Origin: Prevotella sp. UBA5387
GTDB taxonomy: Bacteria > Bacteroidota > Bacteroidia > Bacteroidales > Bacteroidaceae
Assembly (NCBI GenBank): GCA_002407775.1
Contig: DHOP01000063.1
Span: forward strand, 1 to 58,555
Direction: 5' to 3'
Length of the DNA: 58,555 bases
The notes under the pieces were generated by a model. It saw only the letters and a list, made by a program, of their open reading frames with translations, was not told the DNA's origin and made no database searches. Shown here piece by piece: positions 44,301-52,496 of the stretch. How positions within the stretch are numbered: position 1 is the first letter of the stretch; each line of letters opens with the position of its first letter. Made by a program: the position numbers and the translations under genes.

Positions 44301-44417
44301 AGCGTCGTAAGGATTGGCTACAATGAGTACGTTATAAATGCGGCGCATCATCAAGTTCATGAAGGTCACATCCTTCAGAATAAACTTATTCCAGGCCTCT
44401 GGTATCTTGTTTTCCAT
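41379..44417 (-). CDS. Tandem receiver plus PEP-synthase-type ATP-grasp protein
   Basis: The 1012-residue cytoplasmic protein begins with a receiver-like fold (about 27-160). A better-conserved receiver follows (about 172-330), with acidic pair Glu179-Asp180, acceptor Asp249 (ISDVRFP) and Lys316. After a linker comes the ATP/pyruvate-binding domain of PPDK and PEP synthase: GGKGRGLAF (452-460), IAIRSSSLLED (542-552) and LLQIRPIVDS (808-817). The swivelling phosphohistidine domain and the PEP-binding barrel are absent. The last 170 residues (VLIGPGRWGSCDPWLG, then SQGTHFFQNLTSFGVGYF) are a separate conserved region I cannot name. It cannot carry out the full PEP synthase cycle. Probably co-transcribed with the MutS-like gene. 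Confidence 0.85.
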   Translation of the reverse strand: MENKIPEAWNKFILKDVTFMNLMMRRIYNVLIVANPYDAFMLEDDGRVEEKIYNEYMELGLRYPPTFTQVSTIEEAERVLGTMQIDLVICMPGNADNDAFTVARAIKSVFPDIHYIVLTPFSHGITNRMQDEDLSIFDYVFCWLGNTNLILSIIKLMEDKMNLEHDVQEAGVQMILLVEDSIRFYSSILTNLYSFILQQSKNFATEALNPHSATLRMRGRPKVVLARTYEEAMLIYERYKNNCLGVISDVRFPIKSIRQSDIVGAGASSVEKDPEAGFKLLEAIRKEDEYVPLIMESSESGKRERAEAEGFKFVDKNSKVLSLDLRHLLEEHMGFGDFIFRNPKTHEEIMRVRSLKELQDNIFKIPSDSMLYHISRNHISRWLCARAIFPVSNFLKHVTWHQLQDVEAHRQIIFDAIVQYRHMKNIGVVAVFDRDKFDRYAHFARIGEGSLGGKGRGLAFLDNVIKLHPEFDNFDGVKVQIPKTVVLCTDVFDQFMEQNNLYDIALGDAPDEEILAHFLRGQLPDSYIDDFFTFFEATHSPIAIRSSSLLEDSHYQPFAGIYSTYMIPYLDDKYEMLQMLAAAIKGVYASVFYHDSKSYMTATSNVIDQEKMAVILQEVVGKTYGDHYYPNISGVLRSLNYYPIGDEKADEGIASLALGLGKYIVDGGQTLRVSPYHPHQVLQTSEMEIALRDTQTRFYALDMKHVGTDFKVDDGFNILKLKVKQADTDKSLNFLASTYDPSDQVIREGIYEGGRKIISFTGVLQQGVFPLPEIMQMSMKYGTEAMRRPVEIEFACNLNEDHTGEFYLLQIRPIVDSKQMLEENLSEIDDDQCLLRSHNSLGHGIFDDVTDVVYVKYDDMFSAANNFAVANDVERINDKFLGTGNKYVLIGPGRWGSCDPWLGVPIKWPNISAARVIVEVALQNYRVDPSQGTHFFQNLTSFGVGYFTIDTNRPGDGGLLRKSMLDSMPAIDETAYVRHVRFDNPLKIMMDGMKQEGVVIFDNQSGNETIKE

Positions 44418-44787
44418 TATGTAATGAATTTTACCACTTATTATGTCTAGGGATTAGAAATCCCCTTATTTCATCTGGGCGAAATTACTAAAAGTTTTCG
44501 ATAAATCTTCGGCATGTAATGGGAAATATGAATAGATTGTATTATCTTGGCATTCTGCCCTCAAATCTTTATGGGGAGTAGTCCTTGATGAATGGTTATG
44601 ATATTAAAACAATCAAAATGCTTTCTTTGAGGAATGTTGAAATTGACAATTTGCTCGAAAAGTGGTCGAGAATGAGTTAATGAAGATACCTATTATTATG
44701 ACTGAAATTAGCCCGTCAATTGTCAAAATGTTAGTTAAATACGCAAATTAATGCAGATGATATTTGGAAGTTATATGATAATCTCCT
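44418..44787. other. Divergent control region between the ATP-grasp gene and gdhA
   Basis: No gene is visible. On the minus strand TAATTTCG near 44474-44481 is one base from the -7 consensus and could drive the ATP-grasp gene. A small GGGAT/ATCCC hairpin lies near 44451-44465. Nothing else stands out. Confidence 0.45.
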
Positions 44788-44795
44788 ATATTTGC
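44764..44795 (+). promoter_or_regulatory. gdhA promoter
   Basis: TTTG at 44764-44767 and TATATTTG at 44788-44795, followed by CA, are 20 bases apart, a good -33/-7 pair. The leader is about 85 bases. Confidence 0.8.
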
Positions 44796-44882
44796 AAAGT
44801 CACTTGACAATATGAAACAATAAGATTTAGGTCAAAACCCAACCTTATAACCTATCTAAAGAATTAAATCGAATCAATTACT

Positions 44883-46220
44883 ATGGAAGTTGAAAAAGTA
44901 TTGGAGGGCTTGAAGTGGAAACACGCCAATGAACCTGAGTTCCTTCAGGCGGTCAAAGAGGTTTTGGAATCTATTCAAGATGTATATAATCAGCATCCTG
45001 AATTTGAAAAAGCCAAAATTATTGAACGTTTGGTAGAACCAGAACGTGTCTATATGTTCCGTGTTCCTTGGACAGATGACAATGGAGAAGTTCATGTCAA
45101 CACAGGCTACCGCGTTCAGTTCAACGGTGCAATAGGACCATATAAAGGCGGGTTACGTTTCCATCCTTCAGTGAATATTAGTATCATGAAGTTTCTCGGT
45201 TTCGAGCAAACATTCAAGAATGCACTGACAACATTGCCTATGGGTGGTGGTAAAGGTGGCTCGGATTTCACCCCTAAGGGTCGTTCCGATGCCGAAGTAA
45301 TGCGTTTCTGCCAAGCATTTATGCAAGAACTTTACCGCTATATAGGTCCAGACGAGGACGTACCAGCAGGAGACATTGGCGTTGGTGGCCGAGAAATAGG
45401 CTATCTCTTTGGAGAATATAGAAAATTGACCCATCAGTTCCAGGGTGTTCTGACGGGAAAGGGCTTTGAATATGGAGGCTCTATTCTTCGTCCGGAAGCT
45501 ACTGGTTATGGTGCGCTCTATTTTGTCAATGGTATGCTGCTAACCCATCATATTGACATTCAAGGAAAGACCTTGGTGCTCTCTGGCTTTGGAAATGTGG
45601 CTTGGGGTGCTGCCAAGAAGGCTACAGAGCTTGGTGCAAAGGTGCTTACCATCAGTGGTCCAGATGGCTACATTTATGATCCGGCAGGAATTAGTGGAGA
45701 GAAGATCGACTACATGTTGGAACTTCGGGGTAGTGGAGAAGACATCTGCAAGCCCTATGCTGACGAATTTGCCGGTTCTACTTTCTTTGAGGGCCGCAAA
45801 CCTTGGGAACAAAAGGCAGATATATATCTGACCTGTGCAACACAAAACGAGCTAAATGGAGAAGATGCAGAAATAATTCTATCCTACAAACCGTTATGTG
45901 TAGCAGAAGTTAGCAATATGGGATGCACTGCTGAGGCGGTGAACAAGTTTGTAGAAGCTAAGCAACTCTTCGCTCCTGGTAAGGCGGTCAATGCCGGTGG
46001 TGTTGCTACCTCGGGATTGGAAATGACACAGAATTCCATGCGTTTACATTGGAGTGCAACGGAGGTAGACGAGAGGCTACACTATATCATGCATTCAATT
46101 CATGAGCAATGTGTGAAGTATGGAACTGAGCCCGATGGCTATATCAATTACGTCAAGGGGGCTAATGTTGCTGGATTTATGAAGGTGGCCAATGCCATGC
46201 TGGCACAGGGCATCGTATAA
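44883..46220 (+). CDS. gdhA: Glutamate dehydrogenase, hexameric type
   Basis: Reversibly converts 2-oxoglutarate and ammonia to glutamate. The 445-residue length fits the small hexameric class. Lys88 (GPYKGGLRFHP), the catalytic lysine in GGGKGGSDF (residue 124) and the Rossmann loop LSGFGNVAWG are visible. It is the main ammonia-assimilating enzyme in many Bacteroidales and would supply glutamate for the transaminase of the aromatic module. Coenzyme preference is not certain from motifs. Confidence 0.95.
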   Translation: MEVEKVLEGLKWKHANEPEFLQAVKEVLESIQDVYNQHPEFEKAKIIERLVEPERVYMFRVPWTDDNGEVHVNTGYRVQFNGAIGPYKGGLRFHPSVNISIMKFLGFEQTFKNALTTLPMGGGKGGSDFTPKGRSDAEVMRFCQAFMQELYRYIGPDEDVPAGDIGVGGREIGYLFGEYRKLTHQFQGVLTGKGFEYGGSILRPEATGYGALYFVNGMLLTHHIDIQGKTLVLSGFGNVAWGAAKKATELGAKVLTISGPDGYIYDPAGISGEKIDYMLELRGSGEDICKPYADEFAGSTFFEGRKPWEQKADIYLTCATQNELNGEDAEIILSYKPLCVAEVSNMGCTAEAVNKFVEAKQLFAPGKAVNAGGVATSGLEMTQNSMRLHWSATEVDERLHYIMHSIHEQCVKYGTEPDGYINYVKGANVAGFMKVANAMLAQGIV

Positions 46221-46230
46221 AATAAGATTA

Positions 46231-46782
46231 GTGAGGTATCAAAAAAACTTATTAATTGCATTAATTCTATTCATAGGCTTTACCCCTATGGCGGCTCAGA
46301 CGCTTAGGGGTAAAGCATCATATTATTCCAAAAGAGCCACTGGTGCCCAATCTGCAAGTGGAGAAAGAATTCATCATGATAGTCTAACCTGTGCTCACCG
46401 AACTTACCCTTTCGGCACTTTACTGAAGGTAACTAACCTCTCCAATGGCAAGGAAGTGGTGGTGCGAGTAACAGACCGCGGACCATTCAGAAGAGGAAGA
46501 ATTGTGGATCTGAGTTATACGGCCGCCGAAGCGCTTGGTATGTTGTCACAAGGCATTGCGATGGTACAGGTTGAACGTATAGACGACATTACTATGCCAT
46601 ATCGCCCAAATAATTCTGGTTTATTGTTGCCTGACATTCGGTATGATGTTGCTGACTTGGGTAGTCTTGTAGCTGATGACTGTTCTAAAAATCCAAAAAA
46701 GGTAAATACTAATGTTAAGGCAAAGGTGAAGTCAGTCCAAACGAAAAGGGTGCCTCTTTACAAATCACGTTACGGAAGATAA
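46231..46782 (+). CDS. RlpA-like double-psi beta-barrel protein
   Basis: The 183-residue exported protein begins at the GTG at 46231 with a clear signal peptide (RYQKNLLIALILFIGFTP, cleavage after MAAQ). A frame extending back to 46192 would overlap gdhA and put non-signal sequence in front. The DPBB domain shows GKASYYSKRATGAQSASGE, HRTYPFGTLLKVTN and VTDRGPFRRGRIVDLS, as in RlpA, including the aspartate needed for glycan cleavage. No SPOR domain is present; the C terminus is a basic tail. It probably acts on peptidoglycan. Co-transcription with gdhA is possible (10-base gap). Confidence 0.88.
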   Translation: MRYQKNLLIALILFIGFTPMAAQTLRGKASYYSKRATGAQSASGERIHHDSLTCAHRTYPFGTLLKVTNLSNGKEVVVRVTDRGPFRRGRIVDLSYTAAEALGMLSQGIAMVQVERIDDITMPYRPNNSGLLLPDIRYDVADLGSLVADDCSKNPKKVNTNVKAKVKSVQTKRVPLYKSRYGR

Positions 46783-47126
46783 GTAGCATTATACTTTTTT
46801 CATAACCTGACCTCGGCTTAAGTACCGCCTTTTTCCGGAACATCTCATCTTTTCATCATTTCCGTCTTTTCATTCTTCCGTCCATCTTATTTTTCCATAC
46901 TTTTATCTTGATGAGTCCGCAAGCTCCGCACATATATGATAATGTCATCACGGATGCGGATTTTCATGGGGAACCAATGATACGGCAGACATACATGGGT
47001 ATACCAACTTTCGGGGTTCACATCAGGGTGTACCCCTACAAATAAATCATAATGAAGAAAGGTATAGGGTGGTCATTCAAACAAACAACGGTGAATCTTA
47101 TACCGAGTTTAGGTTGATATATAAAA
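46783..47126. other. Gene-free stretch downstream of the RlpA-like gene
   Basis: The first part (about 46820-46920) is pyrimidine-rich with repeated TTTTC and TTCC runs. From about 46940 a frame stays open to 47169 but has no start codon and no recognised family, so no gene is called. Confidence 0.4.
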
Positions 47127-47160
47127 ATCCCACTCTATCAACAGAGTGGGATCATGTTTT
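47127..47160. terminator. Terminator of the lipoprotein gene, bidirectional form
   Basis: ATCCCACTCT (47127-47136) pairs with AGAGTGGGAT (47143-47152). A U-rich tract follows on the minus strand (TTTTATATAT) and a weaker one on the plus strand. Confidence 0.85.
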
Positions 47161-47177
47161 TATGTATGTGTAGAGAA

Positions 47178-48050
47178 CTATTTCTTTGTTGGAATGTTAA
47201 ATTCGCTTACCTTGGAAATTGCAGTAGTGCCTTGAATGACGCTCACACAAAATCTTGCATTCCCAGGTTTTAGTCTATTGTCAGCTTTTACAATTGCGGT
47301 GTAACGGATACCCTTTCCTGGCATAATTTTCTCTACATGCATGTTTGGAGAAATAAAGATATGCTTGTTGTTTGTAGCTTCTGTCACGGTTGGTTGCACA
47401 TCATATAGCGGTTGAGTGCCTGTGTTGATAACTTCGAAGATGATCTTGGATAGTTCGTTACGCTCGATTTGGCCGTCTTGGTTGCTATCTACAAAACGTG
47501 CATTTCTCACTTCAATAGTCGGTATGTACTTTAGGCCTTTTGCTAAATCCTCCAAGCCTGATTGTAGAGGCAGGTTGACATTAGGCTCCTGAGCACTATA
47601 GTCACCGGTGTAGTCCTTGGAGGTGAAGTCGTAAATGCGGTCATCTCCACTGTTCGAGCTATCGAACCCACTGCCTTGATATACACCATCCTGCTTTTGA
47701 TCATCATAGCTCTGATAACCATTGTCATAGGATTGGTCATCGTACTGTTGAGCCTGCTTGCGTGCTGCTCTAGCAGCTGCTCGCTCTGCTTTGTCCCGCT
47801 GATATTGCTCTAAATCACTCTCTCGTTTTCTATCTTGCGCATTTCCAATGGCTCCACCAATTATCGCCCCTCCGGCCATACCTACAATGGTCCCAATATC
47901 AGATCCGCGGGGACCGTCTGCAATGCCACCAATAGCTGAACCTAAAATGGCTCCTAATGTTGAGCCAGAGTAAGCACCGCTTCCTGTATAAGTCTCGCAA
48001 CTAGAGAGTAACAAAGAGACTGTTATTACCGAAATAAAAACCTTTCTCAT
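47178..48050 (-). CDS. Glycine-zipper outer-membrane lipoprotein with EF-hand
   Basis: The 290-residue protein has a lipoprotein signal ending in LLSSC (Cys19). Two glycine-rich segments follow (GSTLGAILGSAIGGIADG and GTIVGMAGGAIIGGAIGNA), a glycine zipper that can insert in membranes. Next come a Gln/Ala/Arg helix and a Tyr/Asp-rich linker. Near residue 193 a complete EF-hand calcium loop (DSNQDGQIERNE) opens a C-terminal beta-rich domain with FEVINTGTQPLYDVQP. No family name was recognised for the whole. It probably lies on the periplasmic face of the outer membrane or at the surface. Confidence 0.82.
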   Translation of the reverse strand: MRKVFISVITVSLLLSSCETYTGSGAYSGSTLGAILGSAIGGIADGPRGSDIGTIVGMAGGAIIGGAIGNAQDRKRESDLEQYQRDKAERAAARAARKQAQQYDDQSYDNGYQSYDDQKQDGVYQGSGFDSSNSGDDRIYDFTSKDYTGDYSAQEPNVNLPLQSGLEDLAKGLKYIPTIEVRNARFVDSNQDGQIERNELSKIIFEVINTGTQPLYDVQPTVTEATNNKHIFISPNMHVEKIMPGKGIRYTAIVKADNRLKPGNARFCVSVIQGTTAISKVSEFNIPTKK

Positions 48051-48075
48051 AACTTTATGCCTTTAGAACTGTTGA

Positions 48076-48083
48076 CAAAGTTA
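48076..48083 (-). promoter_or_regulatory. Promoter of the glycine-zipper lipoprotein gene
   Basis: The minus strand reads TAACTTTG about 25 bases before the start codon. A -33 TTG is not clear. Confidence 0.65.
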
Positions 48084-48194
48084 ACTCAAAATATAAGAAT
48101 GCAGAAGATAATTTCCCTAATTTAACATAGGGTTTTCCCTAAGCCAATGCTATTGAGAATCTTGGTTCAATTATTAAAGTTTGTTCACAAAAGA

Positions 48195-48233
48195 AGCCAT
48201 CGCTATTCCCTCATGAAAGGAATAGCGATGGCT
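48195..48233 (-). terminator. Terminator of the DUF4831-like gene
   Basis: A perfect 15-bp stem (48195-48209 with 48219-48233) surrounds a 9-base loop. On the minus strand it is followed by TCTTTTG. Confidence 0.85.
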
Positions 48234-48256
48234 ATTTAATTCCTTTAGATGATGGC

Positions 48257-49324
48257 TTACTCGGATGTGGTGGACTCGATTGTTTTAACGCTTCCGGTGA
48301 GCGAATCAAGGACAATCTTAGAGGACTGTTTTTTGTTGAAAAGTTCGCCACTGAGAGACTCTATGGTGCCAAATTGTGGTGCGATGAGTTCGTAAGTGTT
48401 AAGAGTACGGTCCATGTTGCTAATAGTAACAAGAATCTTCCCTGGTTGTGATACGCGCAAGCCGATGTCGTTCTTGTCCGGTTTACCGCCTTCTGGAGTT
48501 GGCTCGGGGGTAGCTATGGTATGTGCATCTTTTACGATGATGTAGTATGGCTCTCCCGAGAGATCGTCACTTTCAACTAAACCAAGGTGTTTGGAGAAAC
48601 GAAATAGTACCTCTTGACCTTCCTTTAACGGCGTATAGCTGATGGTTGTCCATGTGGTGTCACGTGTGATAGTTCCCTCGAAAAGTTGAGAGAGAGCTGT
48701 TTCTTGTCGGTCGAGGTTGGCAAGCATGATTTTCAGTTGAGTGCCGTCTTTAGGCATGTAATCGGCTTCCCCACGATTGAGTTGATTTTTACTATCACGA
48801 ATGTCATATATCTCGCGAGCGGTAAGTTCTGCCATCTTGCCAATGCTACCAGCATTCAGAATGTCTTCTGACATGAAATCATTAGGATTTAGGGGCTGAG
48901 ACTTAGGGGCAGGTGCAAAATTGCGCTCTGGTACGTCAGTAGTTTGGACATCAGCATTTATGGCCAGTAATTGTCCATTGTCGGCTCTACTGACACGGTC
49001 GATGAGATGTTTCTTGTCCAAAACAAGAGTAAAGTGTTTGGAAGTGTCAGGTGTTGCCAACTGATCCATATCCATGTCAATGAGTCGATAGGAGGTTGCT
49101 GATTGCTGAGAAACGTTTTTGCGTAAATAGCGATTGGCGTAGGGAGCGAATTGCCCGGGTTTATACAGCGTCCTTTCTACCTTTATCGTGAATCGCATCA
49201 CCGATTTTGGTAAATAGTAATCAACGCCTTGTACACTCTGTGCGCTCATAGACGAAGGTGCCGTGAAAATGAGCATGATATACAACAAATGGCGAATCGT
49301 CTTTGTAATCTTAGTCTTTTTCAT
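48257..49324 (-). CDS. Secreted protein of the DUF4831 type
   Basis: The 355-residue protein starts at 49324 with MKKTKITKTIRHLLYIMLIF, a signal peptide cleaved near SMSAQ. A longer frame to 49384 would put unrelated residues before the signal. The N-terminal domain (VDYYLPKSVMRFTIKVERT, then PYANRYLRKN) and GEADYMPKDG resemble Bacteroidetes DUF4831 proteins, which have no known function. Assigned from memory of the family. Confidence 0.75.
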   Translation of the reverse strand: MKKTKITKTIRHLLYIMLIFTAPSSMSAQSVQGVDYYLPKSVMRFTIKVERTLYKPGQFAPYANRYLRKNVSQQSATSYRLIDMDMDQLATPDTSKHFTLVLDKKHLIDRVSRADNGQLLAINADVQTTDVPERNFAPAPKSQPLNPNDFMSEDILNAGSIGKMAELTAREIYDIRDSKNQLNRGEADYMPKDGTQLKIMLANLDRQETALSQLFEGTITRDTTWTTISYTPLKEGQEVLFRFSKHLGLVESDDLSGEPYYIIVKDAHTIATPEPTPEGGKPDKNDIGLRVSQPGKILVTISNMDRTLNTYELIAPQFGTIESLSGELFNKKQSSKIVLDSLTGSVKTIESTTSE

Positions 49325-49538
49325 CTTGATGAATGAGTAAAATGATGTCGCCCAAATGGGCATCTTAAGGAATCTACTAATCAAGTACCTGGATACCCCT
49401 CTGAACTATTTAATTATGCGGTTTCAAAGAAGTGCCACTCACTATATAGTGTCGTCCCAGTTATCTTGTCCTTAACAATCTAGTCTAATTGACAAACAAT
49501 CAAGTATAAACTTATTATCCGTCCTTATCAACCAACGG

Positions 49539-51056
49539 CTAATCTTCCAATCTCCTGAAAGCCTGTGGTAAATATTGGATGATGTCGCTAGCAACCAAAC
49601 TCTCCTTGCCAATGTCCTTGACCGCGAGGTCACCTGCCAATCCATGCAGGTACATTCCGAGAATACATGCCGTAGGACGGTCATATCCTCGAGCCAATAG
49701 TCCTGTTATGATACCAGTGAGGACATCGCCACTACCAGCTGTTGCCATTCCGCTATTGCCAGTAGAGTTGAAAACGACTTTTCCGTCGGGCATGCAAAGG
49801 GCAGAGTAATGTCCTTTGAGGATCACATATCCCTGTAATCGTTCTGCCAGTTGAAGAGCGGCAGTGAGTCTCTCGTAGGAGTTGTTGCTGGTATTGCCCA
49901 CCATGCGATCGAACTCCTTTGGGTGTGGAGTCATGATTATACCCTTCGGAAGTTGTTGCATCCATGCCTGATGATTGGCGAGAATGTTGAGTGCATCAGC
50001 ATCTATGACGATAGGACACTGAGTGCGGCGAATCTGTCCGATAATAGCAATGGCGGTATTCTCACTCTGACCAAGTCCAGGCCCTATGCCGACCGCATCG
50101 AAATCATCAGTGTTGACACTTTCTGAGAAAGAAGTCTCCTCACGATCCATTTGCAGAACCGCCTCCGGTACAGAGATCTGCATGATGCTATAGTTACGCT
50201 TGGGAATATGGGTTGTCACCTTGCCAGCACCTGTCCTAAGGCAAGCCTTCGTGGCAAGTACTGCTGCTCCGGCCATGCCATAACTTCCTGCAATCAGGAG
50301 AGCGTTTCCCATAGATCCCTTATGAGCAAAGTCATCACGACGAAGGAGATGCGGACGTAGGTCTTGTTCCTCCACCAAACGATAGGGGGCTTCTGTGATT
50401 TGGATAAATTCCTGACTCAGGCGGATGTCGAGTATTCGTACACGACCAATATATTGTTGACAATCTGGGAGAAGCATTGCTAGCTTCTTCTGTTGCAAGG
50501 TCAACGTGAGATCTGCTCGGATGATGTTGGAGCGTATGTTAAACGAGTTGTCTTCGCACATCAGCCCAGAGGGCATGTCAATACTCACAACCTTTGCGGG
50601 AGACTGATTGATATACTTCACAAGGGATGCAAAGCCACCCATAAGAGGTTTGTTGATGCCTGATCCAAAAAGTCCATCGATAACAACGGTGTCTGATTTA
50701 AGTTCGGGAGGGTCAAAGTTGAGGCTGATCTCAATGAACTTTACATTCCGCTTTGAGTCTATGAGTCGCTGCTTGTTAAGGGCACACTCATCCGTCAGCT
50801 TGTTATGGATGTTAAAGAGATAAACGCTGACTTGATAGTTAGAATCAGCAAGCATTCGAGCAACGGCCAAGGCATCGCCCCCATTGTTTCCAGGACCAGC
50901 AAAAACCACAATAGGAGTATGACCAGCACACTCTTCCTTGATGGCTTGTGTGAGGCATTTAGCAGCACGCTCCATGAGGTCAATGGACTTGATGGGTTCG
51001 TGCTCGATGGTATATTTGTCAAGCTCGTGTATTTGAGCTGTCGTGAAAATTTTCAT
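49539..51056 (-). CDS. nnr: Bifunctional NAD(P)HX epimerase/dehydratase
   Basis: Repairs hydrated NADH and NADPH. The 505-residue fusion has the YjeF N-terminal epimerase (FAGPGNNGGDALAVAR at about 52-67, VIDGLFGSG). The ribokinase-like dehydratase follows, with HKGSMGNALLIAGS, TPHPKEF and GSGDVLTGIITGLLARG. The start MKIFTTAQIHELDKYTIE is normal for the family. The promoter lies only 7 bases before the ATG. Confidence 0.95.
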   Translation of the reverse strand: MKIFTTAQIHELDKYTIEHEPIKSIDLMERAAKCLTQAIKEECAGHTPIVVFAGPGNNGGDALAVARMLADSNYQVSVYLFNIHNKLTDECALNKQRLIDSKRNVKFIEISLNFDPPELKSDTVVIDGLFGSGINKPLMGGFASLVKYINQSPAKVVSIDMPSGLMCEDNSFNIRSNIIRADLTLTLQQKKLAMLLPDCQQYIGRVRILDIRLSQEFIQITEAPYRLVEEQDLRPHLLRRDDFAHKGSMGNALLIAGSYGMAGAAVLATKACLRTGAGKVTTHIPKRNYSIMQISVPEAVLQMDREETSFSESVNTDDFDAVGIGPGLGQSENTAIAIIGQIRRTQCPIVIDADALNILANHQAWMQQLPKGIIMTPHPKEFDRMVGNTSNNSYERLTAALQLAERLQGYVILKGHYSALCMPDGKVVFNSTGNSGMATAGSGDVLTGIITGLLARGYDRPTACILGMYLHGLAGDLAVKDIGKESLVASDIIQYLPQAFRRLED

Positions 51057-51063
51057 GTTATTG

Positions 51064-51071
51064 CAAAGTTA
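51064..51071 (-). promoter_or_regulatory. nnr promoter, close to the start codon
   Basis: The minus strand reads TAACTTTG, then CAATAAC, then the ATG. With usual spacing the leader would be 0-4 bases. No clear -33. Confidence 0.65.
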
Positions 51072-51166
51072 ATCAAAAAGATTTGGGATGTTGGAGAATG
51101 ACGACAGAATTTTTGTAATTAACTCAATTTCTTGTTCAAGGGTGTTAAGTTATCGTTTGTTTTTCG

Positions 51167-51174
51167 TATTTTTG
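51167..51174 (+). promoter_or_regulatory. hpt promoter
   Basis: TATTTTTG followed by CA lies 23 bases before the hpt ATG and matches TAnnTTTG. No well-spaced -33 was found. It rules out the upstream in-frame start at 51132. Confidence 0.7.
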
Positions 51175-51197
51175 CACAAACTATTAAAAGTCAGACT

Positions 51198-51737
51198 ATG
51201 AGCATAGTTAAAATAAAGGACAAACAATTTCGTCCATTTATCCCCGAGTCAGAAATACTTAAGCATGTAAAGGAAGTAGCGGAACAAATTAATAAGGATA
51301 TGGTGGGAAAAAACCCACTATTCCTTGCCGTTCTAAATGGCTCTTTTGTATTCGCCGCAGACTTAATGCGTTACATAACCATTCCTAGTGAGATTTCATT
51401 TGTGAAACTCGCTTCCTATCAGGGTACCGCTTCAACAGGAGAAGTGAAGGAAATCTTCGGTATTAATGAAGACTTGACTGATAGAACTGTTGTTATTGTT
51501 GAGGATATAGTTGACACTGGGTATACCATGAAGCGTATGCTCGAGACGCTCGGAACACGTTCGCCAAAGTCACTCCATATCTGCACGCTTCTTCTGAAGC
51601 CTGATAAGCTCAAAGTTCCTCTAACGATAGACTATGTCGCTATGCAGATCCCTAACGACTTTATCGTAGGGTATGGTTTAGACTATGATCAACAAGGGCG
51701 CAATTTGAGAGACATTTACACGCTCGTGGATGAGTAA
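51198..51737 (+). CDS. hpt: Hypoxanthine phosphoribosyltransferase
   Basis: Salvages hypoxanthine and guanine to IMP and GMP using PRPP. The 179-residue protein starts MSIVKIKDKQFRPFIPESEI. The PRPP-binding loop VVIVEDIVDTGYTM and the downstream DFIVGYGLDYDQQGRNL, which contacts the purine, are both visible. It heads a plus-strand run with adk, obgE, pgeF and a peptidase. Confidence 0.93.
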   Translation: MSIVKIKDKQFRPFIPESEILKHVKEVAEQINKDMVGKNPLFLAVLNGSFVFAADLMRYITIPSEISFVKLASYQGTASTGEVKEIFGINEDLTDRTVVIVEDIVDTGYTMKRMLETLGTRSPKSLHICTLLLKPDKLKVPLTIDYVAMQIPNDFIVGYGLDYDQQGRNLRDIYTLVDE

Positions 51738-51881
51738 TTGATGATATGGCTATTAAGTAGCTTCTGTTATTAAATAGTGAATTTATTACTAGTCTTTCCA
51801 AGAGTAGTTTGGTCTTTTATATATTGAAAAAAAGACTCAATTCGATATTATTTTTATATAGATTATAAAAGCGAGATTAAG

Positions 51882-52457
51882 ATGAAGAATATTGTGATAT
51901 TCGGAGCTCCAGGCTCAGGCAAAGGTACACAGAGTGATAAGCTGATTGAAAAGTACGGATTTGAGCATATCTCTACTGGTGATGTGTTGCGTAATGAATT
52001 GAAAAATGGTACGGAACTTGGCAAGACCGCCAAGGAGTATATGGACAATGGTCAACTTATTCCAGATTCATTAATGATAGATATTCTGGCCAGTGTATAT
52101 GATAGCTTTGGCAAAGCACATGAGGGTGTCATTTTTGATGGTTTTCCTCGTACTATTCCCCAGGCTGAGGCTCTCAAGAATATGCTTTCCGACCGTGGCA
52201 ATAAAGTAGCTGCTATGATTGAGCTTGATGTACCCGAAGAAGAGTTGATGAAGCGCCTCTTGCTCCGTGGACAACTCAGTGGCCGTAGCGATGACAACGA
52301 AGAAACCATCAAGAAACGTCTTGATGTCTATCATAACCAAACATCACCACTCATTGACTGGTATGAGAAGGAGGGCATCCGTCATCACATCAAAGGCTAT
52401 GGTGAGTTGGCAACGATCTTTGCCGATGTTTGCAAAGTGATTGACGCTTTAGATTAA
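51882..52457 (+). CDS. adk: Adenylate kinase, short form
   Basis: Interconverts ATP plus AMP and two ADP. The 191-residue protein has the P-loop GAPGSGKGT and the AMP-binding STGDVLRNEL. The motif DGFPRT and a short lid (LRGQLSGRSDDNEET) without zinc cysteines follow. In many bacteria adk lies between secY and map; here it has moved beside hpt and obgE. Confidence 0.96.
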   Translation: MKNIVIFGAPGSGKGTQSDKLIEKYGFEHISTGDVLRNELKNGTELGKTAKEYMDNGQLIPDSLMIDILASVYDSFGKAHEGVIFDGFPRTIPQAEALKNMLSDRGNKVAAMIELDVPEEELMKRLLLRGQLSGRSDDNEETIKKRLDVYHNQTSPLIDWYEKEGIRHHIKGYGELATIFADVCKVIDALD

Positions 52458-52496
52458 GCATGACCTTTTGATAAGGTAAACGGATAAACATATTGG

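Noticed and set aside
41379..44417. Functional PEP synthase or pyruvate phosphate dikinase
   Set aside because: No phosphohistidine swivel or PEP-binding barrel is visible.
46940..47169. Open frame between the RlpA-like and lipoprotein genes
   Set aside because: It has no start codon, no family and runs through the terminator.
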